DNA from: Acidobacteriota bacterium
Lineage (GTDB): Bacteria; Acidobacteriota; Terriglobia; Acidiferrales; UBA7541
Assembly: GCA_027307115.1 (NCBI GenBank)
Contig: DAHUXN010000053.1
Coordinates: forward strand, 1 to 64,000
DNA: 64,000 nt
Direction: 5' to 3'
Below the pieces are notes generated by a model. That model was not told the DNA's origin. It worked only from the letters and a program-made list of their open reading frames with translations, and searched no databases. The translations under genes were made by a program, and so were the position numbers. This document shows, piece after piece, positions 36,392 through 44,843 of the stretch. How positions within the stretch are numbered: position 1 is the stretch's first letter; every line of letters starts with the position of its first letter.

Positions 36392-37099
36392 ATGGCATCA
36401 CCGGCCACCAGCCCCGAAAACGTGTATCAAACGGCTCTCGAAAGCTATCTTGTCTCCATGGCGCGCACGGTCGAAAGCTCAGTAAGCCGCGCCCTCGAGG
36501 CTCTGCTTTCGAGTAACGAGGAAATCGCCAGCGGCGTGTTCGTTACTGAGCCGCGCATCAACGAAATGGAGATCATCATCGACGATCACGCGGTGCGCCA
36601 GCTTCGCGGTGGTAACTTGCCCGAAGACGAAGTCCGCCACATCGTCGCCACGTTGAAAATTAACAACGATTTGGAGCGCATGGGCGATCTCGCCGTCAAC
36701 ATCTGCCAACGCGTCATCTCTCTTTCCCAAATGCCCGGCGTTGAGCCGCCGGCCGAGCTCGAGCCGATGGCTGCTTCCGTGCGGGCCATGGTCGGCCGTT
36801 GCCTCGGTGCGCTCATCTATCGCAACCTCACGCTCGCCAACGAAGTCCTCGAAAGCGAAGAGGCAATTGATGACTTCCGTGACCAAATCTTCGAGTACTT
36901 GCTCTCGGCCATGAAGCGCGACTCTTCGTTGGTCCCTGCCCATGTGCAGTACATGCTGGCCACCCGAAACATGGAGCGCATCGCTGACCACACCACAAAC
37001 ATTGCGGAAGATATCGTCTTCTGGCTGCGCGGCCTCGACATCCGCCACAAGCGGCCTAACTCGTTCAATATCAGTAGCTGCAAATCCCCCGCCGAGTAG
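36392..37099 (+). CDS. phoU: PhoU phosphate signalling protein (copy 1)
   Basis: A 235-aa all-helical PhoU of normal length, made of two repeats of a three-helix unit. The metal-binding motifs are seen as NNDLERMGDLAVNI and NMERIADHTTNIAEDI. PhoU links the Pst transporter to PhoR and turns the regulon off when phosphate is sufficient. ATG 36392 has an excellent AAGGAGG 6 bases upstream, so the longer open frame back to 36272 is not used. It follows phoR by 116 bases and precedes the porin gene. A second, clearly different PhoU is encoded at 43423, and the two may have divided roles. Confidence 0.94.
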   Translation: MASPATSPENVYQTALESYLVSMARTVESSVSRALEALLSSNEEIASGVFVTEPRINEMEIIIDDHAVRQLRGGNLPEDEVRHIVATLKINNDLERMGDLAVNICQRVISLSQMPGVEPPAELEPMAASVRAMVGRCLGALIYRNLTLANEVLESEEAIDDFRDQIFEYLLSAMKRDSSLVPAHVQYMLATRNMERIADHTTNIAEDIVFWLRGLDIRHKRPNSFNISSCKSPAE

Positions 37100-37117
37100 T
37101 TGTAACAGAACATTCAT
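37100..37117 (+). promoter_or_regulatory. Candidate Pho box after phoU, before the porin gene
   Basis: TTGTAAC and CATTCAT are 7-base near repeats with the 4-base spacer AGAA, in the geometry of a PhoB site. It begins directly after the phoU stop and is 264 bases before the porin start, so the porin gene may have its own long-leader promoter. Confidence 0.3.
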
Positions 37118-37235
37118 CTGCTGCTTATCTTCCGTTCAAATGCGTATCGCAGACTTTCCTCGATCCACGGAGCAGAACTTGACCGACACCCCACGACGCC
37201 AATACTGCGGAAGAGTCTGCTGCGTCACCCCGATT

Positions 37236-37259
37236 GGCTGGCACCCCCCGGTGCCAGCC
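37236..37259 (+). repeat. Perfect hairpin in the porin leader
   Basis: GGCTGGCACC (37236-37245) and GGTGCCAGCC (37250-37259) form a perfect 10-bp stem with a CCCC loop. No T-tract follows, so it is more likely a short interspersed palindrome or leader structure than a terminator. GGGTGCCAG also occurs once near 50999. Confidence 0.55.
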
Positions 37260-37381
37260 ACCCATTTTCAGGCGCTGAGCGGCCGCGACATTGTCTACAC
37301 GGTTCGCGTCCCTGGGCGCTCACTGATTCTCGATATTCGATCTCTTGTAAAAAACGCGGGAACATCCTCAAGGAGGAGTGA

Positions 37382-39223
37382 ATGAGAAGGATCTTGATTG
37401 GTTTTGTGGCAGTGGCGCTCATGTCAGCGATGCCCACATTTGCAAATTCCGACGGAGATAAGAGTAAGGATACGTCCGCCAAATCTTCGCCGGCGACTTC
37501 GACAACGACATCCAAGGCAAATACGTCCGCGACAAATTCTGCGGCGAAGGCAGCGGCTAAACCCGAAACCGTTGCTCCGGCCACGGAACTCCAGAAGCTT
37601 CGAGATTTGATTCAAGCGCAACAGCAGCAACTGACCGAACAACGCAAGGCCCTGGATGACCAACAGCGAGAAATAAACGGGCTCCAGCGGCGAGGCCGCG
37701 ATGCATCCGTTTCTCCTGCACCGGTTACGCTCGAAAAAGACGCAAATTCTGCCGGTGTCTCATTGGCCGGCGCAGAATCGAATTCGACCACGAAAAACGC
37801 GGTAACGACTGGTAATGAAAGTTCGTCATCAGCAACGAACATAAGCACCGCCGACGCAGCAGCAGCGGCAACTGCCCCGGCCCCCGCGACCGTGGCGTCC
37901 CCCAAGGCAGCCCAGACCGACCAGGCGAATCAGTCGCCGCTTTTCTTTAAGATTGGTGGCGCAAATTTCAGTCCTCTCGGTTTCTTGGATTTCACTTCGG
38001 TCTATCGCTCCACTGACGTTGGCAGCGGCATCGGTACCGGCTTCGGTAGCATCCCGTTCAACGGTTCTTCTCCTGCCGGGCGTTTGTCCGAGACTCGCTT
38101 CAGCGCGCAAAACTCTCGCGTCGGAATTAAAATCGACGCCAATCCGGACAACTTCGCCGTCACCGGCTATCTCGAAGCCGACTTCCTCGGCAACGCGCCG
38201 ACCAACCTCGAAGTCACCAGCCACGCCAACACCATGCGCATGCGCCTCTACTGGGTCGATGTCCATCGCGGCAAGTGGGAAGTTCTTGGCGGGCAGTCTT
38301 GGAGCATGATGACTCCAAATCGCACCGGAATTTCCCCCATGCCCGGCGACATTTTCTTCAGTCAGGACATGGACACGAATTACCAGGTTGGCTTGGTTTG
38401 GCTGCGCACGCCCGGCTTCCGCGTCGTCTACCATGCCAACAGCAACTGGACCCTCGGCTTCGCCCTCGAAGATCCCGAGCAATACACCGGCGGGCTGGTC
38501 ACTTTCCCCGCTGGCTTCAACTCTTCTCAAGTTGACGACGCCGGCGGCAACACCAAGACTCCCAACATCGGCCCCGATGTCATTGCCAAAGTCGCCTATG
38601 ACACGAAGCTCAGCGGCCACGCTTTTCACATCGAGGCTTCCGGCGTCTACCGAGCCTTTCGTTTGAACACCGCTTCAACCAACGCCAATGTCACCAAGTC
38701 CGGCGGCGGCGGCTCCGTCAACGTGAACTTCGAAGTGATCAAGAATCTTCACCTCATCGCCAATTCTTTTTGGAGCGATGGAGGTGGCCGCTACATTTTC
38801 GGTCTCGGTCCCGATTTCGCGGTCACAACGAACGCCGCCGGCAATTTCGTCCCTTCGCCGCTTCATGCCGGTTCCGGCATCGCTGGATTCGAATATCAGT
38901 TCACTCCCCAGACGATGGTCTACGGCTACTACGGCGGCGCATATTTCGGCCGCACCTTCCAGCAGGTGACCGCAGGGCCGCCACCCACATTTGTTGGCTA
39001 CGGCTTCCCAGGCTCGGGCAGCGCTCAGAACCGCACGATTCAGGAAGCCACCTTCGGCGTCATTGAGACTCTGTGGAAGAACGTCAAATACGGCGACTTG
39101 AAGATCATCTCGCAAGGCTCATATCTGTCGCGAAATCCATGGTCCAACACCGCCACTCCCGGAAACGCCAACAGCGCGCACCTCGGGATGGCCTTTGTGG
39201 ACTTGCGCTACGACTTGCCGTAA
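37382..39223 (+). CDS. Outer-membrane porin with N-terminal coiled coil
   Basis: A 613-aa outer-membrane protein. A signal peptide (1-22, ending TFANS) is followed by a Ser/Thr/Ala-rich linker, a coiled coil (about 66-102, LQKLRDLIQAQQQQLTEQ) and a second low-complexity Ala/Thr stretch. A barrel of about 420 residues starts near FFKIGGANFSPLGFLDF and ends in FVDLRYDLP. The coiled coil plus barrel resembles DcaP-type trimeric porins. Its place between phoU and pstS suggests a phosphate-starvation-induced porin, the role OprP or PhoE play elsewhere; that is inference from position. AAGGAGG precedes the ATG. Confidence 0.82.
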   Translation: MRRILIGFVAVALMSAMPTFANSDGDKSKDTSAKSSPATSTTTSKANTSATNSAAKAAAKPETVAPATELQKLRDLIQAQQQQLTEQRKALDDQQREINGLQRRGRDASVSPAPVTLEKDANSAGVSLAGAESNSTTKNAVTTGNESSSSATNISTADAAAAATAPAPATVASPKAAQTDQANQSPLFFKIGGANFSPLGFLDFTSVYRSTDVGSGIGTGFGSIPFNGSSPAGRLSETRFSAQNSRVGIKIDANPDNFAVTGYLEADFLGNAPTNLEVTSHANTMRMRLYWVDVHRGKWEVLGGQSWSMMTPNRTGISPMPGDIFFSQDMDTNYQVGLVWLRTPGFRVVYHANSNWTLGFALEDPEQYTGGLVTFPAGFNSSQVDDAGGNTKTPNIGPDVIAKVAYDTKLSGHAFHIEASGVYRAFRLNTASTNANVTKSGGGGSVNVNFEVIKNLHLIANSFWSDGGGRYIFGLGPDFAVTTNAAGNFVPSPLHAGSGIAGFEYQFTPQTMVYGYYGGAYFGRTFQQVTAGPPPTFVGYGFPGSGSAQNRTIQEATFGVIETLWKNVKYGDLKIISQGSYLSRNPWSNTATPGNANSAHLGMAFVDLRYDLP

Positions 39224-39347
39224 GCGGCTGATCGTCATGACTGTTCAAGGCGAAACAAATTACCGGGCCCCGAATTCCTACGATGAAAGAAGAGAAATTT
39301 ACACGCGGGCAATAACTCAGAAGCTCTTGAAAAAGGAGAATTGAATC

Positions 39348-40421
39348 GTGAAACAATCCCTTTGTGCTCTGTTCCTCGCCATTCTGGCCGTGGCGGGCTG
39401 TTCTTCGAAGACCGGCCAATCTTCCGAAAGCACATCCCAATCCGTCCGTCTCACGGGCGCGGGCAGCACCTTCGTGTATCCCATCATGACGCAGTGGATC
39501 AGCCAATTTCAGTCCGCGCATGCGGGCATGCAGATCAATTACCAGTCCATCGGCAGCGGCGGCGGAATTCAGCAGGTCAAAGCCGGTTTGGTGGATTTCG
39601 GCGCCAGCGACGCCGCCCTCGACGACAAACAGCTCGCCTCCATGCAGCCCATGATCCAAATCCCGGAAAGCGCCGGCCCTGTGTGTATTACCTACAACTT
39701 GCCGGAGCTGAAACAGCCGTTGCGCCTGACTGCGGCTGCGCTTTCAGGCATCTATCTCGGCACGATTAAGAACTGGCGAGACCCGGCAATTGCTCATAGC
39801 AACCCTGGCGTCACGCTTCCGAACAAGACAATTATCGTCGTTCATCGCTCCGAGGGCAGCGGAACCACCAACATCTTCACGACATACCTAAGCACTGTGA
39901 ACGCCACTTGGGCCAAGAATGTCGGCCAAGGAATCGCCGTAAACTGGCCTGCTCCCGGTTCTCTGGGCGGGAAGGGAAGCGAAGGGGTTACCGGGATCGT
40001 CAAGCAAAGCGAAGGCTCGATCGGCTACACAGAGCTTAATTACGCGACCAACAATCATCTTCCTGTCGCTATGATCGAAAATAAGGCTGGAAAATGGGTT
40101 ACGCCCACTTCGGCGGGTGCCACTGCCGCCATTGCAGCGTTTACCGACGCGCTCGCTAAGGATGTCAGAACTCCCATCGTCGATCCTCCCGCATCCGCGC
40201 CCGACGCTTATCCCATCAGCGGTTTCACTTTCCTGTTAATCCCCAAAGATGGGGCCAACAAGTCCAATCGCGAAGCGCTCAAAGCCTTTGTGCAATTCAT
40301 CATCACCACAGGACAGGATCAGGCCGATTCGCTCGACTATTCCAAGCTGCCCGATTCGGTGATCCAACTTGACGGCACGTTGATTGGTCAGATGACTGCG
40401 GCGGGCCAGCCGCTGCAGTAG
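39348..40421 (+). CDS. pstS: Phosphate-binding lipoprotein PstS
   Basis: A 357-aa periplasmic phosphate-binding protein. The lipobox is AVAGCSS (Cys18), so it is anchored as a lipoprotein. Phosphate-contact regions are visible: GAGSTFVYPIM, SIGSGGGIQQV, DFGASDAAL and HRSEGSGTTNIF. It delivers phosphate to PstCA. GTG 39348 follows AAGGAG. A strong hairpin with a T-run lies 20 bases after the stop, so PstS may be made in excess over the membrane components. Confidence 0.96.
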   Translation: MKQSLCALFLAILAVAGCSSKTGQSSESTSQSVRLTGAGSTFVYPIMTQWISQFQSAHAGMQINYQSIGSGGGIQQVKAGLVDFGASDAALDDKQLASMQPMIQIPESAGPVCITYNLPELKQPLRLTAAALSGIYLGTIKNWRDPAIAHSNPGVTLPNKTIIVVHRSEGSGTTNIFTTYLSTVNATWAKNVGQGIAVNWPAPGSLGGKGSEGVTGIVKQSEGSIGYTELNYATNNHLPVAMIENKAGKWVTPTSAGATAAIAAFTDALAKDVRTPIVDPPASAPDAYPISGFTFLLIPKDGANKSNREALKAFVQFIITTGQDQADSLDYSKLPDSVIQLDGTLIGQMTAAGQPLQ

Positions 40422-40441
40422 CCCGATGGAATTCGAAAAAG

Positions 40442-40480
40442 GGGCATCCATCGCATCAACAAACAATGGATGCCCTGTTT
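40442..40480 (+). terminator. Hairpin between pstS and pstC
   Basis: GGGCATCCAT (40442-40451) and ATGGATGCCC (40466-40475) form a perfect 10-bp stem with a 14-base loop, followed by TGTTTTC. It is a likely partial terminator or mRNA-stabilising end that separates pstS expression from pstCAB. Confidence 0.7.
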
Positions 40481-40558
40481 TCGAGTGGCGTTTCTACCCT
40501 GGTCTTTACGTTCTTCGACTGGGGTTGTAGCATCCTTCCGGCTATCTCAGAGGGCAAA

Positions 40559-40594
40559 ATGTCTGAATCTCCCAACGCGGCTTCTTTCACATGA
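40559..40594 (+). CDS. Eleven-codon mini-ORF coupled to pstC
   Basis: ATG 40559 begins MSESPNAASFT and stops at TGA 40592-40594, which overlaps the pstC ATG as ATGA. AGAGGG lies 4 bases before it, while pstC itself has no visible binding site. It may serve to load ribosomes onto pstC. Alternatively it is the true N-terminus of PstC cut off by an indel. Confidence 0.4.
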   Translation: MSESPNAASFT

Positions 40595-41574
40595 CTACCA
40601 CCGACCTAGCCGCCCCCGCCGGCAATGGTTTCACGGGAGTTTGGCGCCGATTGCGAAACTTTGATCTCGGCGATTCCGTCGCGTACAGCATCACTCTGCT
40701 GGCCGGTACCGGAATTTTCATCCTCGTCGGCGTCCTTCTCGTCGAGCTCTGGCTTAATTCCCGTCTCGCGCGTCACGAATTCGGATGGAAATTCCTGTTC
40801 ACAAGTATCTGGGACCCTATCGCGCAGCATTTTGGCGCGCTGCCTTTCTTATACGGCACGCTCGTTACTTCACTCCTCGCCCTGATCATCGCAATTCCGC
40901 TCGGTTTGGGCACCGCGATTTTCCTCGTTGAGCTTGTCCCCGCATGGCTGTCCGATTGGCTCGCCTTCATTATTGACCTACTCGCTGCCGTGCCCAGCGT
41001 CGTTTATGGCCTGCTCGGTATTTTCGTCCTCGTTCCAATCATTCGTTCCGGCGTCGAGCCCTTCTTGCAGTCAACTCTGGGTTCTCTCCCGCTTTTTCAA
41101 GGTCCTGCTTATGGTTTCGGATTCCTCGCAGCAGGCGTGGTTCTTGGAATCATGGTCGTTCCCTTCATCGTTTCCGTATCCCGCGAAGTGCTCCTCGCCG
41201 TCCCGCAGGAGCAGCGCGAAGCTGCCCTGTCTTTGGGCGCGACACAATGGGAAGCGGCTTCGCAAGTTGTTGTCCCTTACGCTCGTTCCGGCATATTCGG
41301 CTCCATCTTTCTGGCCCTCGCGCGCGCGCTGGGCGAAACCATGGCCGTAACCATGGTCATCGGCAACGACCCCAGCATTCACACATCTCTTTTTGCCTCC
41401 GGCTATTCCATTGCCGCCGTCATCGCCAACGAATTCGCCGAGGCTACTTCCACGCTATACATCCACGTGCTCATCGAGCTCGGTCTTATTCTCTTCGGAC
41501 TTACGTTTATACTCAACGCCCTCGCCCGATTGCTGATTCTTGCCACAGTCCGGCGCGGCACGGTGCGCCCGTGA
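40591..41574 (+). CDS. pstC: Phosphate ABC permease PstC
   Basis: A 327-aa inner-membrane permease. Six membrane segments are predicted by eye: about 32-54, 92-115, 128-155, 178-205, 245-268 and 293-316. The ABC-permease EAA loop reads QREAALSLGATQWEAASQVVVPYARSG split across about 205-235. It forms the phosphate channel with PstA. ATG 40591 overlaps the stop of a small upstream frame that has its own ribosome binding site. The stop overlaps the GTG of pstA. Confidence 0.95.
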   Translation: MTTTDLAAPAGNGFTGVWRRLRNFDLGDSVAYSITLLAGTGIFILVGVLLVELWLNSRLARHEFGWKFLFTSIWDPIAQHFGALPFLYGTLVTSLLALIIAIPLGLGTAIFLVELVPAWLSDWLAFIIDLLAAVPSVVYGLLGIFVLVPIIRSGVEPFLQSTLGSLPLFQGPAYGFGFLAAGVVLGIMVVPFIVSVSREVLLAVPQEQREAALSLGATQWEAASQVVVPYARSGIFGSIFLALARALGETMAVTMVIGNDPSIHTSLFASGYSIAAVIANEFAEATSTLYIHVLIELGLILFGLTFILNALARLLILATVRRGTVRP

Positions 41575-42452
41575 ACACCACTTCCAAACGCCCGACCCGA
41601 AGCCCGTCCAGAAAAATGACCCGGCGTTCCGTTACCAATGTCGTCATGCTCACCCTAACTGGCGCCTGCGCTCTCCTCACCGTTTCAGTCATGTTTTACA
41701 TTCTTGGGTACCTCGCCTGGCACGGCGCCAGCGCCTTGAGCTGGAATTTCTTCACGAAATTGCCCGCGCCCGTCAATGTCCCCGGTGGCGGCATGGCCAA
41801 CGCAATCGTGGGCAGTGCCAAGCTGTTGCTTCTCGCCTGCTGCATCGGAGTTCCGGTGGGAATTCTCGCGGGTATTTATCTTTCTGAGTTCGCCGGCCAC
41901 ACAATCGCGTCCGTCCTCCGCTTCACGGTGGACTTGCTCAACGGTGTGCCCTCCATTGTGATTGGGATCTTTGCCTATACCGTCATCGTCTTGCCCATGC
42001 ACACTTTTTCAACTCTCGCCGGCGGCTTCGCTCTCGGAATCATGATGATTCCGATCTCCGTTCGCAGCACCGAGGAGTATCTTCGCGCCGTTCCTTCCAG
42101 TCTTCGCGAGGCGTCCTTGGCCCTCGGTGCGGCGCGATGGGCTACAATCACGCGCGTTGTCGTTCCGGCGGCATTTCGCGGTATTCTCACGGGTGTAATG
42201 CTGGCATTGGCCCGTGTTGCGGGCGAAACCGCTCCGCTCATTTTTACCGCTTTCGGCAACAATTCTTGGAGCCACGGTTGGTCGCAGCCCACCGCGTCAT
42301 TGCCTTTCATGATTTACACGTACGCGGTTTCGCCCTATGACGACTGGCACCGGCAAGCTTGGGCCGCCGGGCTGGTGCTTGTGACGCTCGTCCTGCTCGT
42401 CAACATTGTCACGCGTTTGGCCCTCGCGCGCAAAATGCCGCTATCGAGGTAG
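41571..42452 (+). CDS. pstA: Phosphate ABC permease PstA
   Basis: A 293-aa inner-membrane permease, partner of PstC. Membrane segments include TLTGACALLTVSVMFYILGYLAW, LLLLACCIGVPVGILAGIYL and a C-terminal helix ending in NIVTRLALARK. The EAA loop is SLREASLALGAARWATITRVV. GTG 41571 overlaps the pstC stop as GTGA. A longer frame open to 41247 lies inside pstC and is not used; ATG 41616 is an alternative start. pstB follows 6 bases later. Confidence 0.94.
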   Translation: MNTTSKRPTRSPSRKMTRRSVTNVVMLTLTGACALLTVSVMFYILGYLAWHGASALSWNFFTKLPAPVNVPGGGMANAIVGSAKLLLLACCIGVPVGILAGIYLSEFAGHTIASVLRFTVDLLNGVPSIVIGIFAYTVIVLPMHTFSTLAGGFALGIMMIPISVRSTEEYLRAVPSSLREASLALGAARWATITRVVVPAAFRGILTGVMLALARVAGETAPLIFTAFGNNSWSHGWSQPTASLPFMIYTYAVSPYDDWHRQAWAAGLVLVTLVLLVNIVTRLALARKMPLSR

Positions 42453-42458
42453 AAAATT

Positions 42459-43316
42459 ATGGCCAGCGTGGGTACAGTACATAGTGGAAATAACGTGAAC
42501 CTCAAATCGGAACAGTCCGTGGACACGCCCCAGAGATTCTCCCTGCCGCCGAAGCCTTCCGTCACGGCGGACAGCAGCCTGCGTTTCAAAATCTCCGGCC
42601 TGAAAGTGTCTTATGGGCCGAAGGAAGTTCTCCACGGTATCGACATCAACATTTCCTCGAATGTTGTCACCGCGCTTATCGGTCCTTCCGGCTGCGGTAA
42701 ATCCACATTTCTGCGCAGCTTGAATCGCATGACCGAAACGGTCCGCACCGCCCGCGTCGAAGGCGACATCCTGCTCGATGACGAAAACATCGCGGACATG
42801 GACGTAGTCAAGCTCCGCCGCCGCGTCGGCATGGTTTTTCAGCGTCCCAATCCATTTCCCAAATCCATTTTTGACAACGTTGCTTACGGCCTCCGCATCA
42901 ACGGCCACAAAGGCAGCCTCTCCGAATCCGTCGAGCACAGCTTGCGTCGTGCCGCACTTTGGGACGAAGTGAAAGATCAGCTCCACAAGTCGGCTTACAC
43001 TCTTTCCGGAGGCCAGCAGCAGCGCCTTTGCATCGCCCGCGCCCTTGCCGTCGATCCGGAAGTCCTCCTTCTCGATGAGCCTTGCTCCGCGCTCGATCCA
43101 GTCACCACCGCAAAGATCGAGGAGCTCCTGTTTCAGTTGAAGCCCTCTTGCACTATCGTGATCGTCACTCACAACATGCAACAGGCCGCGCGCGCCAGCG
43201 ATTTCACAGCGTTTCTTCTCGAGGGCCGGCTCATTGAATATCAGCCCACGCCGAAATTGTTTACCACGCCCGCCGATCCGCGCACCGAGGCCTACATCAC
43301 CGGCCGCTTCGGCTAA
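42459..43316 (+). CDS. pstB: Phosphate ABC ATPase PstB
   Basis: A 285-aa ATPase that drives PstCA. Walker A is GPSGCGKST, the Q-loop [20 protein letters not shown] is the PstB form, the signature is [15 protein letters not shown] and Walker [13 protein letters not shown]. The switch His is in [14 protein letters not shown]. There is an N-terminal extension of about 40 residues before [11 protein letters not shown] compared with the usual 255-260 aa length, so an internal start cannot be ruled out. Confidence 0.97.
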   Translation: MASVGTVHSGNNVNLKSEQSVDTPQRFSLPPKPSVTADSSLRFKISGLKVSYGPKEVLHGIDINISSNVVTALIGPSGCGKSTFLRSLNRMTETVRTARVEGDILLDDENIADMDVVKLRRRVGMVFQRPNPFPKSIFDNVAYGLRINGHKGSLSESVEHSLRRAALWDEVKDQLHKSAYTLSGGQQQRLCIARALAVDPEVLLLDEPCSALDPVTTAKIEELLFQLKPSCTIVIVTHNMQQAARASDFTAFLLEGRLIEYQPTPKLFTTPADPRTEAYITGRFG

Positions 43317-43333
43317 AGCATTTCATTTTGTAA

Positions 43334-43377
43334 CTCACGTCCCGTTTTTGCTCTGTTTCTGCGCAAACTGACGTGAG
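43334..43377 (+). repeat. Inverted repeat between pstB and phoU copy 2
   Basis: CTCACGTC (43334-43341) and GACGTGAG (43370-43377) can pair with a 28-base loop, followed by GTTTTCGCGG. It may dampen transcription into the second phoU, but the loop is long and the T-run short. Confidence 0.35.
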
Positions 43378-43422
43378 GTTTTCGCGGTTTGGTCAGACAG
43401 CCGTGGCACGCAAGGAGCTTTC

Positions 43423-44088
43423 ATGGAACGCCATTTCGAACACGATCTAGAAGAATTGAAGGAACGCTTGCTCTGGATGGCAGGTCTCGCGGAGCGCGCC
43501 GTCCATCAAGCGGTACAGGCCGTGTTTCAAAAGGACGAAGCCCTCGCCACCCGCGTTCTCGACGAAGAAAAAGCCATCAATGAGATGCAGATCGAAATCG
43601 ACGACCGCGTCATGCAGCTTGTCGCCTTGCAACAGCCCATGGCCGTCGACTTGCGCTTCATCCTTTCCGCTTCGCGCATTAACAACGACCTCGAGCGCAT
43701 CGGCGATCAAGCTGTCAACATCGCCCAATCCGCGTTGCGGATCCTGCGTCACCCGCAGGTCAAGCCCTATGTCGATTTGCCGCGAATGAGCGAGCTCGCC
43801 GAAGGGATGGTTCGCGATAGCCTCAATTCCCTCGTTCGCCGTGACGCCGAACTCGCCAAATCCGTCCTCGTTCGCGATGATCAGGTTGACAACCTCCGCG
43901 ATCAGATTTTCCGCGAGCTTCTTACCTACATGATGGAAAACTCGGCGGTCATTTATCCGGCCTTCGAGCTGGTTTTAATCACCAAGAATCTGGAGCGCAT
44001 CGGCGACCACGCCACCAACATCGCCGAAGACGTCATTTACATGGTCGCCGGCCGCGACGTTCGCCACCTCGCTGCCGACCGCCGGTAG
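43423..44088 (+). CDS. phoU: PhoU phosphate signalling protein (copy 2)
   Basis: A 221-aa PhoU of standard length with motifs NNDLERIGDQAVNIAQ and NLERIGDHATNIAEDVIYM. ATG 43423 has AAGGAG 6 bases upstream. Its place after pstB is the classical position. Compared with copy 1 it has the more canonical sequence (ERIGDQAVN, ERIGDHATN), while copy 1 has ERMGDLAVN and ERIADHTTN. It ends the phosphate cluster. Confidence 0.96.
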   Translation: MERHFEHDLEELKERLLWMAGLAERAVHQAVQAVFQKDEALATRVLDEEKAINEMQIEIDDRVMQLVALQQPMAVDLRFILSASRINNDLERIGDQAVNIAQSALRILRHPQVKPYVDLPRMSELAEGMVRDSLNSLVRRDAELAKSVLVRDDQVDNLRDQIFRELLTYMMENSAVIYPAFELVLITKNLERIGDHATNIAEDVIYMVAGRDVRHLAADRR

Positions 44089-44228
44089 ACCTTATCTACA
44101 TGCCCTGGGGGCCATTCGTACCGCTCGGCTCAGTCGTAACTCGGCGCAATGTTCCTTGTGGTGAACGCAGCATTTGTGCCGAGTTGGGCTGCTCTGCCAC
44201 CTGTTCAATGACCAAGCTTCTCCCTCGT

Positions 44229-44266
44229 TGTGACCGGGATCACACTCCTCGGTGACTCGGTTCACA
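44229..44266. promoter_or_regulatory. Two CRP/FNR-like dyads before the copper efflux operon
   Basis: TGTGA-N6-TCACA at 44229-44244 is a perfect CRP-type palindrome. GGTGA-N6-TCACA at 44251-44266 is a near copy, 22 bases (about two helical turns) downstream. They lie 72-109 bases before the first gene of the operon and likely bind a CRP/FNR-family dimer. Confidence 0.6.
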
Positions 44267-44337
44267 GCATTCGACTAGGACATGCGGGAGGATATGAGAG
44301 CAGCACTCGTAAAGCCCATATGCTAGACTGAACACCA

Positions 44338-44715
44338 GTGCGACGATCACTCATATTCGGATTGGCGCTGACCCTTGTAAGTCTGGGGCCAATGCCTGTT
44401 TTTGCGTGCGCGTTCTTATCCTCGTTGATGGTGCAATGCGAGACATCGAAGACTCAATCATGCTGCGAAAAAATGCGCGTGGGCCAGGGCACCGTCAAAC
44501 TCGAGGCTGCGCCGGACATGTCTTGTTGCTACGCGAACGCCCCGTTGCCCCAATCGCAATACAAGGCATCCGAGCAGGCTCCGGCGGCGACATTAGCGGT
44601 TTCAACTGAAACATCAAGTCCGCTGCCGCGCATTGATGCGGAAATATCCGCGGGTGCGGCGCGAGATTATTCGCCTCCGCCTCTTCAATCTCTCCTCTGC
44701 ACATTCTTAATCTAA
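44338..44715 (+). CDS. Small secreted Cys-rich protein of the Cu efflux operon
   Basis: A 125-aa exported protein with a signal peptide (1-23, ending PVFAC). Cysteines occur as C24, C34, a CC pair and another CC pair (TQSCCEKM, DMSCCYANA), plus a late C in LLCTFLI; Met residues lie near. I do not recognise the family. Paired Cys and Met in a periplasmic protein directly before copper-type efflux genes suggests metal binding. GTG 44338 has no clear ribosome binding site, and a TATGCT element about 15 bases upstream hints at a near-leaderless message. Confidence 0.6.
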   Translation: MRRSLIFGLALTLVSLGPMPVFACAFLSSLMVQCETSKTQSCCEKMRVGQGTVKLEAAPDMSCCYANAPLPQSQYKASEQAPAATLAVSTETSSPLPRIDAEISAGAARDYSPPPLQSLLCTFLI

Positions 44716-44843
44716 GACTTTCCTAATACACGCGCATCAGTGCGCACGCCTGTCTCTTCGTGCGCACCAAATCGGACAGACTCACGGCGCGAGCTCGCGA
44801 GTACGACACGGACAAATCACCAAGGAAACGGAAAGGACAGGTT

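Noticed and set aside
39231-39247. Possible Pho box before pstS
   Set aside because: The half-sites CGTCAT and CTGTTCA are present but the spacing is 9 rather than 11 bases, so I did not list it.
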